Assembly (NCBI GenBank): GCA_905178155.1
Contig: CAJINV010000023.1
Span: forward strand, 660,659 to 689,228
From: Amoebophrya sp. A120
Lineage: Eukaryota > Sar > Dinophyceae > Syndiniales > Amoebophryaceae
DNA: 28,570 nucleotides
Reading direction: 5' to 3'
Made by a program: the position numbers and the translations under genes
In this document: one piece after another, positions 1 to 8,284 of the stretch
Layout of the letters: every line of letters begins with the position of its first letter
Position numbering within the stretch: position 1 is the first letter of the stretch
The notes under the pieces: generated by a model
What the model was told of the DNA's origin: nothing
Databases searched by the model: none
Seen by the model: only the letters and a program-made list of their open reading frames with translations

Positions 1-77
1 GGGGAGCGGGCGGATCCCCGGGCAACGGGCGGATCCCCTGGGCGAAGGCGGATCCCCGGGAAGCGGGCGGATCCCCC
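1..77. repeat. GC-rich short tandem repeat
   Basis: About four degenerate copies of an 18-20 bp unit built around GGGCGGATCCCC lie at the very start of the window. They have no coding potential. Such repeats often mark assembly breaks or subtelomeric or intergenic spacers; which applies here cannot be told from the window. Confidence 0.8.
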
Positions 78-697
78 AAAAAAATCCACAAAGCGAAATC
101 ACGACGCTATGCGTATTTTTTTCCCCTCATTCTAAACACAAAAAAACCGCGCTGCCGTCGTGATTCGTTGGTTTAGGTCTCAGAGCGTCAGGGTCTCTTT
201 TTTTTTATATTCCTCGGCGATTTTATTCAGTAGATTGATTCAAGAGAACTGCGCTCACGCCGACACTGCGCTTGGGCATGATATCTGGGCTGATCAGGAT
301 ACAAAACGAGATCTTTTATTGCCTTGTTGAGTCGATGAACAATTTAGTACCTGCTTGACTTTTTTGGTAAAAACATTTGCAACACGACTGAAACTACACG
401 GATGCTCAGAATCTAAAATCCTGATACAGTGAGTTGCTCCATGTTGTCTCACGATCGTGCCTCTCGGTCTCGATAGATGCCTCTCGGTCTCGAAAGGATG
501 CGCGGTAGCCTTCGCGCTGTTGACTGGGGTGACAGTTCGCGCGCTTTTGGTTTTACCAATATCCTCGCCCTCCGGGCGCGACCTTCATATTATACGGAAT
601 GTTGTACTATAGTGCTGCTGGTGGTGCCCGCCGGCGTGCTCTGAGATGTTGAACTACAAACGAGTTTTATTGAGATGATTTGAATTCCTTCGACACA
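78..697. other. Non-coding upstream region of gene A
   Basis: No supported exon or introner is visible here. The stretch has homopolymer T and A runs, the direct repeat at 458-493, and a pyrimidine-rich tract ending in AG (about 190-230) that could serve as a trans-splice acceptor. An in-frame TGA at 671-673 precedes the ATG of gene A at 698. Confidence 0.5.
458..493. repeat. Direct repeat, two 16-bp copies at 20-bp spacing
   Basis: TGCCTCTCGGTCTCGA occurs at 458-473 and again, identically, at 478-493. Its function is unknown; it lies about 200 bp upstream of the start codon of gene A. Confidence 0.85.
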
Positions 698-3600
698 ATG
701 CTGCCCGGCGCGTTTCTATCGCAAGAAAAAACTGTTTCAGTGTAAACTTGTAATGCAGAAACTGTATCTGAGAACTGTTTGTCTTGCTACACAAGCAAGA
801 CACTGGATTTTTAGCTTTGTTTTCCCCTATAGGACAATCTCGCATGGCAAATTTTCTCTGTGATGTAGAGCAACCGTGTGATGCAAAACTTGCAAAATCC
901 TTACAGTGAAACACTTTTTTCGTCCGATACTCTCTTCCGCAAGCTAGTTCCCCGAATGGAGCGAAAGAGAAGGCAGCTTCAACATCGTTATTGAGAGGAA
1001 AAATCCCCCCTCGCCATATCGAAGCGGTATGTTTCCGAAAATTTGTGTTCCTGATTTGAGACCACAAACCAAGGCTGTCTTGCAAGAAGACAAGTGCAGA
1101 GGCTTCCGCGCCATTATGGAAGCGATTTGGCATGCTGTTGGGCCTAGGGGACAGCCCCAGCCGTTCTTTGTAATGCTAAACAACTAGACCCAAACGCGCG
1201 GACCTAGGCTGAGGATCTGGCTGCGATGTCTTACTGCAAGACAGCGCGCAGTTGTGTACGGAAATCCAGCATCAGAACTTCGTTTTGATATGGGGAGGGA
1301 GGGTTTTTCCTTACGATAATCGTCCATACTGACTCGGTACGCCGGATTCCTTCTATATGACTTGCTCAAATGTTACAATCTCAAGCGTTACAATAGAATC
1401 TGAAATTTGTGTTGCATGATGAGGATGACAGAAGGTTCCACCTTTTGCAATACAAATTTCGCCAGATTGTAGTGAGTTTTGGGGCTCCGAAACTTGTCAT
1501 GCGCAATCCTATGAGAGTTGGCTAGATCATGCAATCTTGCATCACAGATTTCCATATTCTATTGTAACGTTTGAGATTGTAGCACCTGAGCGGGTTATAT
1601 TCTAGCGTGCTTCTTTCTGGTTTTGGTGGAGCGTGAAATCAGCCGGAGAACTAGGTCTTCAGCTGGATCATGGCCCTGTTATTGCCCGGAAAAATCCCCC
1701 CCCCACGTTTATAGAAAGCGCAGCCTTCTGAAAATTTGTGATGCAGATTTGTGGTCACAAATCCTGTCTGCCTTGCCAGAAGGCAAACTCACTGACGCCG
1801 CCACGATATGCAGGCGATTTGTAATGCTGCAGGGCCTACAGGGGCCCAGACGTCTGCCATGCTAGGCCCCTACAGCAAAAGGGCTAGGGCCCGCCACCTT
1901 AGGCGTACGATCTGCGTGCAGCCCTTTACTGCAAGACAAGTGTGATTTGCGTACACAGATCCCGCATCACAGGCTTCCGATTTGATATGGGGAGGAGACG
2001 AGAATTGTCATTTTGATACCTGTGGGACGTTGTTCGCGCGGCAGCGAGGACGATCGAGTTGGACGGGGGCAGGAGGCTATGCATTGCAAAAGTGTCTGTG
2101 TCTGGAAGAGTGGCGGTTCAACTTGTAATGCTGTCTGCGGATTCCAAAAATGTCTGTGTTGCATGAGCAGCAAGAGGAGTCAGCTCATGGCACGCAGAGA
2201 GGGCATTTCTCATGCGTCATTAGCACCAAGAAGCTTTCATAAAATCAGTGATGCTAGAACCAGCATCACAGACCTCACGGATCATGCAACATGTGCATGA
2301 CAAGCCCCGACTCTTCCAGACCTAGACATTTTTGCAGTTGATAGAGGCGCACAGGATGGCGCAGCGCCCAAGGCGGAGCTGCCCGCACCTGAACCCATGA
2401 AGATTACGACAGAGTTATCCTGAGTAAAAACGTACCCACACCAGAGTTGTAATGCAGATTTGCAAAGACAGGAAGACTTGTAATGCGCATCCCCATGAGA
2501 GCCATTTCCAATCGTGTTTTGGAATTTGTGATGCTGTGAACAGGATGAGCAGATGAATCTGTGATGCGGCTGCACTTGCTAACCTGCACTACACTGCAGA
2601 TTGCAACTTGTCATGCGTGACTCACAAAACTCCTAGGTTTGTGTTGCAAAATCCCCATCCTGACTCTGGTGTGGGTACGTTTTTACTCAGGATAAGAGTC
2701 TGGAGGTGAAGGTCTGCATAAAGTAGTACCAATATCAAAATGAAAAATCCTCTCTCCCCACATCAAAACGAAATTTCTGAAGATGCTCCTGGATTTGCGT
2801 GCAGTAGAGGACTGCAGGCCCATATCATGCCGATGTAGAGAGGTTTTGCCCTAAGTAGGCACTTAGCATGAGGAACGTCTATGCTGTAGGCCCAACAGCA
2901 TCACAAACCGCCTGAATGATTGGGCGGACAGCCTATGCCGTTGCTTTCTTGCAAGACAGACACGACGATCATCTGTGGTCACAAATCAGCATCGCAAATC
3001 CTCTGTGGCGTGCCTTTTCGATATGGGGACGAGGGGGGATTTTTCCTTACGATAAAAATCAAGCAGAAGTACAACTAGTGTGCTGCCACCTATCAAATGC
3101 AAAAGTGTCTGGGTCTGGAAGATTCTGAGACTTGTCGTGCATGTTTTGCATGACCCAGGATGTCTGTAATGCACGACCTAGCATCACAGATTTTTAGAGG
3201 GCTTCCTGAACCTGGTGCCTACTCCGCATGACAAACGCCCTCCCCGCGTAGCACAAACTAGACTCCTCTTGCTGGTCATGCGTTACAGATTTTTTTAGAG
3301 ACCGAAGTTAGCATCACAAGTTCCAATTCTTCCAGACCCAGACACTTTTGCATTTGATACCACCGCAAACGGAGCAGACGTGGGACGAGGTTCTTTTGCT
3401 CGGATATCAAAAGGAAAAATCCCCCCTCCCCATATCAAAACGAAGTTTCTGATGCTAGATTTCCGTACACAAATCAGATTTGTCTTGCAGTGGGGGACTG
3501 CAGGCATATGCCAAGCCTGAGTCGAGAGGTTTTGACGTAGGCGCCTAGCATGACAAACGTCTAGGCTGTAAGCCCAACAGCATCAACACAAACCGCCTGC

Positions 3601-6600
3601 ATAATGCGGCGGACTCTCTGGGTTCGTTTTCTTGCAATACAGACAGGCTTTGTGGTCACAAATCTGCGTCACGAATTTTCAGACGAGTAGACTTTCAATA
3701 TGGGGAGGCGGGATTTTTCCCTACAATATCGGAAAGTTTGAGCGGGTGACGAAGGAAACCCCTGCCGAAAAAGCGGCGCGAAGAGCGAAGCATATTGAGA
3801 GGAAAAATGCCCCCTCCCCATATCGAAACGGCATGCTTCCGAAAATTTGTCTTGCTGATTCCCCATTTGATATGGGGTGGGGGCTTTTTTCATTTTGATA
3901 AAGCAGCGAACGTATCTGCAGGGTGCGTACGAGCACGTCGCGCACACCTTCGCGCCGGGCTTTTGCAAGCGGGTGAGTCGACTAGGGCCGGGCGGCGACG
4001 GCGGCAAGAACGTTTGCGCGGACCAGCTCCCCAATGCTGGGCAAAGTAGAAATAATGGCTCCCCTGCCACGTCGCTGACGGGTTCCGTTGGAGCCGGCGA
4101 TCCTTTGGCGACGTCGTTATTACAATGAAAAATGCCCCCACCCCCGAATCGTTGGGAGCATTTGTATTGCAAACCTTTCCAAGTGAAACATTCGCCCTCT
4201 TGCATCTCTCAGCATCACAGGTTTCTAATCGTGAATAGCAAAAATTTGCATTGCAAAAGACCCCAGCAAGAGGGGCGCTTGTCATGCAAGCGATGCGATA
4301 CACGCCGAGACTCTGCATCGGAAAGATTCATACTCCTTTCATGCATAGATAAAAAAGTTCTTCATTTGAAAACCTTACGCATGACAAATTTTTGCAATTT
4401 CAGTGGTGGGGGGCACTTTTTACTGTAATAGTCGTCCTGTCTCGTTTATTCCCTCGGGTCTCGCCTCGATTTTTCCTTCGAAGCGGCCGTAGTGCGGGAG
4501 ACGGGGTATCAAAAGGAAAAATCCGCCCTCCCCATATTAAGAGAGTGTTTCTGATGCTGGATTTGCGTACACAAATCAGGTCTGTCTTGCAGTAGAGGAC
4601 GGCAGCAGGCCCATACTAAGCCTAGGCACAAGGGTAGTTTTGACGTAGGAGCGTAGCATGGCAAGCGTGTACTCTGTAGGCCGCATAGCATGATCACAAA
4701 CAGCCTGCATAATGCGGCTGAGTTGCTGGATTGGCCTTCTTGCAATACCTAGACGACTTGGGGTCACAAATCAGCATCGCAAATTTTCAGCAGTATCCCT
4801 TTTTGGTATGGGGAGGGAGATCTTTCCTCACAATACGGGGTGCGCGGTAGCCACCTTTGACTGCACCGTTCCGCCCGAAAAAGGACAAGCGCTAGCGAAG
4901 AAGCTACCGGGGACCGTATTCTGAGTAAAAGCGGGGCCCACACCCCAGAGTTGTCATGCAAATCTGCATGCCAAAAAAGTTTCATCTCATGCGGAGGGGG
5001 CCCATGAGGAGCATTTTGAAGTCGTGTTTTGGAATTTGTGATTCTAAAATCAGCATGATGTGCTAGATCTGTGATGCTGCTGAACTAGCTCAACAGGATA
5101 ATTACACTACGAGGACATCAAACTTGTCATGCGAAACAGCCAAAGCTGGCTGATTTGTCTAGCAGATTTCCCATCTTGACTATGGGGTCGTGGGGAGGTT
5201 TTTGCGGAGGATAGACCGTCAATTTTCACCCGTGGTGCGTGGGCGAATCGGACGAAGAGAAGCCGATCAGCAGCGACGTGGGCTACAAGAAGAAGACCGG
5301 TATCAGAATGAAAAATCCCCCCTCCCCATAAATCAAAACGAAGTTTCTGATGCTGGATTTGCCTACACAAATCAGATTTGTCTTGCTGGCGAGGACTGCA
5401 GGCCCGTACTAAGTGTGGGCAGAGAGGTTTTGGCCTAGACGCTTAGCATGAAAAACATCCGCGCTGTGGGCCCAACAGCATGACAAACCGCCTGCACAAT
5501 GCGGCGGAGCCTGCGGAGTTGCCTTCTTGTAAGACAGACGCGATTTGTGGCCACAGATCAGCATCACAAATTTCCAAACATATGCCTTTTCGGTATGGGG
5601 AGGGGGGATTTTTGCTTTTGATAACCGGACAGTTTTACACACTGGAGACCATTCAAAGAAAATTAGGCCACGTATCAAAAAAAAAAAATCCCCCCTCCCC
5701 ATATCAAAATGGAAATCTGTGATGCAGCTTTGTGGTCACAAATCAACTTTGTCATGCTAGCAGGGAAAAGATGCGGACTGTAGTGCAGGGTGGTGTGGGA
5801 AAGCCTTGCAGGTCCAGCATGACAGGAGGCAGCTGGAAGTATGAAACAGCATGACAAATTGCCTGCAAACCAGGCCACAGCTGCGGCTCTTGGCTTTCTA
5901 GCAATACAAATCGATTTGTGTACTCAAATACAGCATCACAAATTTCGTTTTCGATATGGGGAGGGGGGATTTTTCCTCTCAATACCACGAGCGCGTCGAC
6001 TTGTTGAAGATGGACATTGAGCGCAGCGAGTTCGGTATCGCAAGAAAAAACTGTTTCACTGTAAACTTGTAATGCAGAAAATGCATCTGAGAAGTATTTG
6101 TCTTGCTACACATGCAAGACAGTGGATTTTTAGCTGTGTTTTTCCTTAGGAATCTCGCATGGCAAATTTTCTCTGTGATGTAAAACAAACTTGTCATGCA
6201 AAATTTGCAAAATCCTTACAGTGAAACACTTTTTTCATACGATATTCGGCGTGGTAAAAGGCCTCCGACTCAACAGCCCTCAACAAGCGGGGGAAGAGCG
6301 AAAATTTCTGCCACGGCAAATCTTGATGGAAACGCATTTGCACGACGCCTACAACTATCAACTTCAAAAATGTCTGGGTCTGGAAACTTGTGATGCAAGT
6401 CCGTGAACAATAAGTGCTCTGTAATGCGCCGCCAAGCGTGACAAGTTTTTTCGTGCTTCTTTGATGCGTATTTCGCATGAGAAACTGCGCTTTTGCATGA
6501 CAGGCAAGAGCACCTCTTGATGGCCGCGCAATACAGAGCGCCGAGTCATGCCAGACTAGCATGACAATCTTCCAGACCCAGACATATTTGCGATGCATAA

Positions 6601-7340
6601 CAACCTCTGGGGCGGGAAAGCTGTCACCGCTGCACAATGGTCGGACTTCTGGCAGAAGTTGCGCGGCCTCTATTAGAATGAAAAATCCTTCCTCTCTTTT
6701 TTAACGAAGTTTCTGATGCTGGATTTGCGTATACAAATCAGATTTGTCTTGCTGGCGAGGACTGCAGGCCCATATCAAGCCTGAGTAGACAGGTTTTGGC
6801 CTAGGCGCTTAGCATGAAAGATGTCTACGCTGTAGGGACGACGCATGACAAACCGCCTGTAGAATGCGGCGGATCCTGTGGCGTTGCCTTCATGCAACAC
6901 AGAGACGATTGGTGGCCACAAATCAGCAACACAAATTTTCGGAAACATACCTTTTCAATATGGGAAGGGGGGATTTTTCCGCTCAATAACCTCGGCTACC
7001 GAGTCATTGCGCACGAACCAAATCCAGTGGGAGCGGTCTGCCACGAGTGGAGCGTCAAGCTCGATATGGATTGCAAATATGTCTGGGTCTGGAAGGTGGA
7101 AACTTGTCATGGTAAATCTGAATCATGTAAAAATCTGTGTTGCATGATTACCAAAAGCTCTTCACTTTTGACTAAGTTAGGATGGAGTTTCTCATGCAGG
7201 ATAGGCATGGCAGAGACCTCGCAGAGTCTGTCATGCTGAGTCCCGCATTCCAGACCTCATGGGTCATGGAAAATCTGCATGACAAGTTCACACTTTTCCA
7301 GATCCAGACATTTTTGCACTTGATACTCGAGGACCAGTGA
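698..7340 (+). CDS. METTL24-like methyltransferase, N-terminal membrane anchor, 20 exons
   Basis: Exons: 698-716, 935-988, 1324-1355, 1605-1679, 2024-2077, 2349-2415, 2700-2732, 3060-3090, 3365-3404, 3734-3792, 3906-4117, 4436-4506, 4841-4916, 5219-5300, 5629-5672, 5990-6035, 6250-6355, 6605-6670, 6994-7064, 7331-7340. They join into 1248 nt (415 residues, TGA stop) with no internal stop. The start is the first ATG after an in-frame TGA. Residues about 26-43 (ending LLACFFLVLV) form one hydrophobic segment followed by Arg/Ser-rich sequence, as in a type II membrane protein. A low-complexity stem follows. The C-terminal domain has CLVYSLGSRLDFSFEAA (227-243), VATFDC (252-257), LLKMDIERSEF (321-331), LPRQILMETHLHD (352-364) and GYRVIAHEPNP near the end. 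This order matches the METTL24/Methyltransf_22 family, related to FkbM SAM methyltransferases. The acceptor substrate is unknown; a Golgi glycan is plausible from the anchor and neighbours. Confidence 0.88.
717..929. mobile_element. Introner A1, family IV
   Basis: A 213-bp element with TIRs TATCGCAAGAAAAAACTG and its inverted partner ending CCGATA. The flanks GTTTC (712-716) and CTCTC (930-934) match at only 3 of 5 positions, so this is one of the most eroded TSDs. The frame is fixed by the stop-free downstream exons. It is closely related to A16 and B2. Confidence 0.85.
989..1318 (-). mobile_element. Introner A2, family I, reverse
   Basis: 330 bp with perfect TSD ATCGT (984-988 and 1319-1323). 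The interior is in reverse orientation: its right end carries the inverse of the GATGCTGGATTT block seen at the left end of A14. The joined frame reads TSSILTRYAG; the alternative frame hits a TGA at once, which fixes the frame. Confidence 0.95.
1356..1599. mobile_element. Introner A3, family V
   Basis: 244 bp, TSD TTCTA (1351-1355 and 1600-1604). The ends are TATGACTTGCTCA and TGAGCGGGTTATA, with an inner TGTTACAATCTCAAGCG repeat forming a second, deeper inverted arm. It splits the membrane anchor of gene A between GFLL and ACFF. Its relative is C1. Confidence 0.93.
1680..2018 (-). mobile_element. Introner A4, family I, reverse
   Basis: 339 bp, TSD CCTGT (1675-1679 and 2019-2023). The right TIR is partly eroded (GGGGAGGAGACGAGAATTG instead of the usual G-run) but still ends GATA. 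The spliced frame reads WPCGTLFARQ. Confidence 0.93.
2078..2343. mobile_element. Introner A5, family II
   Basis: 266 bp, TSD GAGGC (2073-2077 and 2344-2348). The left end is a variant, TATGCATTGCAAAAGTGTC; the right end has GACATTTTTGCAGTTGATA. The joined frame reads GAGGAQDGAA. Confidence 0.94.
2416..2694 (-). mobile_element. Introner A6, family III, reverse
   Basis: 279 bp, TSD AGAGT (2411-2415 and 2695-2699). Almost the same sequence occurs as E8 in the same orientation and as E1 (24485-24763) in the opposite one. The joined frame reads KITTESGGEG. Confidence 0.96.
2733..3054 (+). mobile_element. Introner A7, family I, forward
   Basis: 322 bp. The left flank is ACCAA (2728-2732). The bases directly after GATA (AAAAT) match poorly, but skipping three A's gives ATCAA (3058-3062), 4 of 5. 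Both choices keep the frame and differ by one codon. Confidence 0.88.
3091..3359. mobile_element. Introner A8, family II
   Basis: 269 bp, TSD CCACC (3086-3090 and 3360-3364). Its interior, including GCATCACAGATTTTTAGAGG near the middle, is the inverse of B3. The joined frame reads VLPPQTEQTW. Confidence 0.95.
3405..3728 (+). mobile_element. Introner A9, family I, forward
   Basis: 324 bp, TSD TCGGA (3400-3404 and 3729-3733). The right end is CTACAATA rather than GATA. The joined frame reads LLLGKFERVT. Confidence 0.95.
3793..3900 (-). mobile_element. Introner A10, family I, 108-bp deletion derivative
   Basis: The shortest element in the window: only 108 bp, little more than its two TIRs, with perfect TSD AAGCA (3788-3792 and 3901-3905). 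The joined frame reads RRAKQRTYLQ. Its left half is in reverse orientation relative to A14. Confidence 0.93.
4118..4430. mobile_element. Introner A11, family VII
   Basis: 313 bp, TSD GTCGT (4113-4117 and 4431-4435). TIRs are TATTACAATGAAAAATGCCC and its inverse ending CTGTAATA. The interior is unlike family I, although the C-rich TIR suggests kinship. It is the only copy in the window. The joined frame reads ATSSCLVYSL at the start of the methyltransferase domain. Confidence 0.92.
4507..4835 (+). mobile_element. Introner A12, family I, forward
   Basis: 329 bp, TSD CGGGG (4502-4506 and 4836-4840), ending CACAATA. It interrupts the motif between VRETG and CAVATFDC. Confidence 0.95.
4917..5213 (-). 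mobile_element. Introner A13, family III, reverse
   Basis: 297 bp, TSD GACCG (4912-4916 and 5214-5218). The TIRs have diverged (GTAAAAGCGGGGCCC on the left, GTCGTGGGGAGG on the right). The joined frame reads LPGTVNFHPW. Confidence 0.94.
5301..5623 (+). mobile_element. Introner A14, family I, forward reference copy
   Basis: 323 bp, TSD ACCGG (5296-5300 and 5624-5628). Used here as the forward reference for family I: GATGCTGGATTTG near the left end and GCATCACAAATTTCC near the right. The joined frame reads KKKTGQFYTL. Confidence 0.95.
5673..5984 (-). mobile_element. Introner A15, family I, reverse
   Basis: 312 bp, TSD CCACG (5668-5672 and 5985-5989). It is similar to E7 in the same orientation. 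The joined frame reads RKLGHERVDLLKMD, running into the most conserved motif of the methyltransferase. Confidence 0.95.
6036..6244. mobile_element. Introner A16, family IV
   Basis: 209 bp, TSD TTCGG (6031-6035 and 6245-6249). It is close in sequence to A1, which supports recent spread. The joined frame reads IERSEFGVVK. Confidence 0.95.
6356..6599. mobile_element. Introner A17, family II
   Basis: 244 bp, TSD ACAAC (6351-6355 and 6600-6604), ending GATGCATA rather than TTTGATA. Its interior is inverted relative to B0. The joined frame reads LHDAYNLWGG. Confidence 0.95.
6671..6988 (+). mobile_element. Introner A18, family I, forward
   Basis: 318 bp with a 4 of 5 TSD: GCCTC (6666-6670) and ACCTC (6989-6993). 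The left TIR is eroded (TATTAGAATG, then a T-rich run). The joined frame reads KLRGLGYRVI. Confidence 0.93.
7065..7325. mobile_element. Introner A19, family II
   Basis: 261 bp, TSD CTCGA (7060-7064 and 7326-7330). It leaves a last coding exon of only 10 nt (7331-7340) that supplies the end of LEDQ and the TGA stop. It is similar to E5 and to the visible part of E9. Confidence 0.94.
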
Positions 7341-7983
7341 CGATTGTGCGCATTCTAAATGTTGTGTCAGGGTACGGCAAAGTGCAGAGTTTGTCATGCA
7401 GGTAGTCGCGGGGACAAGTACTTCAATTAAACGGACTTTCAGCTTGAGGGACTGAAATGCTTACAATACCTGTGTCAAAAGATAAAGAGACTGCTGTCGC
7501 TTATCGCACTTTCCGAATCTCGAGTGTCTTCTGCAGCTGTCTGCGGACTTCTATATGTGCTGTCGTTGTTTGCGCACGACGCATGACAGATGATCACGGG
7601 CACAGTTAAGAAGGGCTCGATATTGATGGCATCGAACACTTCATGACCAAATAGACAGCATGCGCGTGTTGACTCTGTGGTGACAAACTTCGGAATTACT
7701 TATTCAAAAAAAGGGAGCAGAGGGCTTCGTTGCAGTGCAAGCTTGGAGATGAGAAATCCCAGATTTGCAATTTGGGCGCAGCCGAAATGTGTTATCGTGA
7801 TCTGTGGATGTTGTCGGTTGCCCTTGCCTTTCCGAAATGGAGGCGAAGATCTCAAGTTTAAATTTCTAGAAACGGAGGTAGGACATTGTCCCAACTACAA
7901 AATTCGTAGTTATGCCCAAATCGCATGCTTTTTCACGGCACCAGGGAAGATGTTGAGGAACACGAATTAGTCCTCGGCTTCTT
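7341..7983. other. Intergenic region A-B with 5' leader of gene B
   Basis: No conserved coding frame or inverted-repeat element is recognisable. The open stretch near 7677-7970 has no recognisable domain and no junction support. The last part probably belongs to the transcribed leader of gene B, because introner B0 follows. Confidence 0.45.
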
Positions 7984-8239
7984 CTATCAACTGCAAATAT
8001 GTCTGGGTCTGGAAGAGTGCAAGTTTGTCATGCTTGTCTGGCATGAGTCTTAAATCTGTGATGCATGAGCAGGAAAAGGGCCTCTTGCCTGTCATGCAAG
8101 ATGAACGCAGTTTGTCATGCGAAAAACGAAACACACAGCAGCGCAAAAGCTTGTCATGTTGGGCTGCGTATTGCAGTGCGCCAACAATTCTTAGATATGC
8201 ATCACAAGTTTCCAGACCCAGACATTTTTGCATTTGATA
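7984..8239. mobile_element. Introner B0, family II, in the leader of gene B
   Basis: 256 bp. The left flank is CTTCTTC (7977-7983) and the right flank is CTTCTTC (8240-8246): either a 7-bp duplication or a 5-bp TSD with a 2-bp slip in a CTT run. No ATG-started frame leads across it into the deacetylase frame, so it probably lies in the 5' untranslated region. Confidence 0.85.
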
Positions 8240-8284
8240 CTTCTTCTGTTCCGCAAGCGAGGGCTGCCGTTGTTCGTAACGGTT

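Noticed and set aside
2282-2589. Open frames with near-identical peptides at several places (for example also 24590-24877 and 27558-27882)
   Set aside because: They fall inside introners A6, E1 and E8 and repeat only because those elements are near-identical copies.
8228-8239. Upstream ATG at 8228 as the start of gene B
   Set aside because: This ATG lies in the right TIR of introner B0 and would be lost if B0 is removed.
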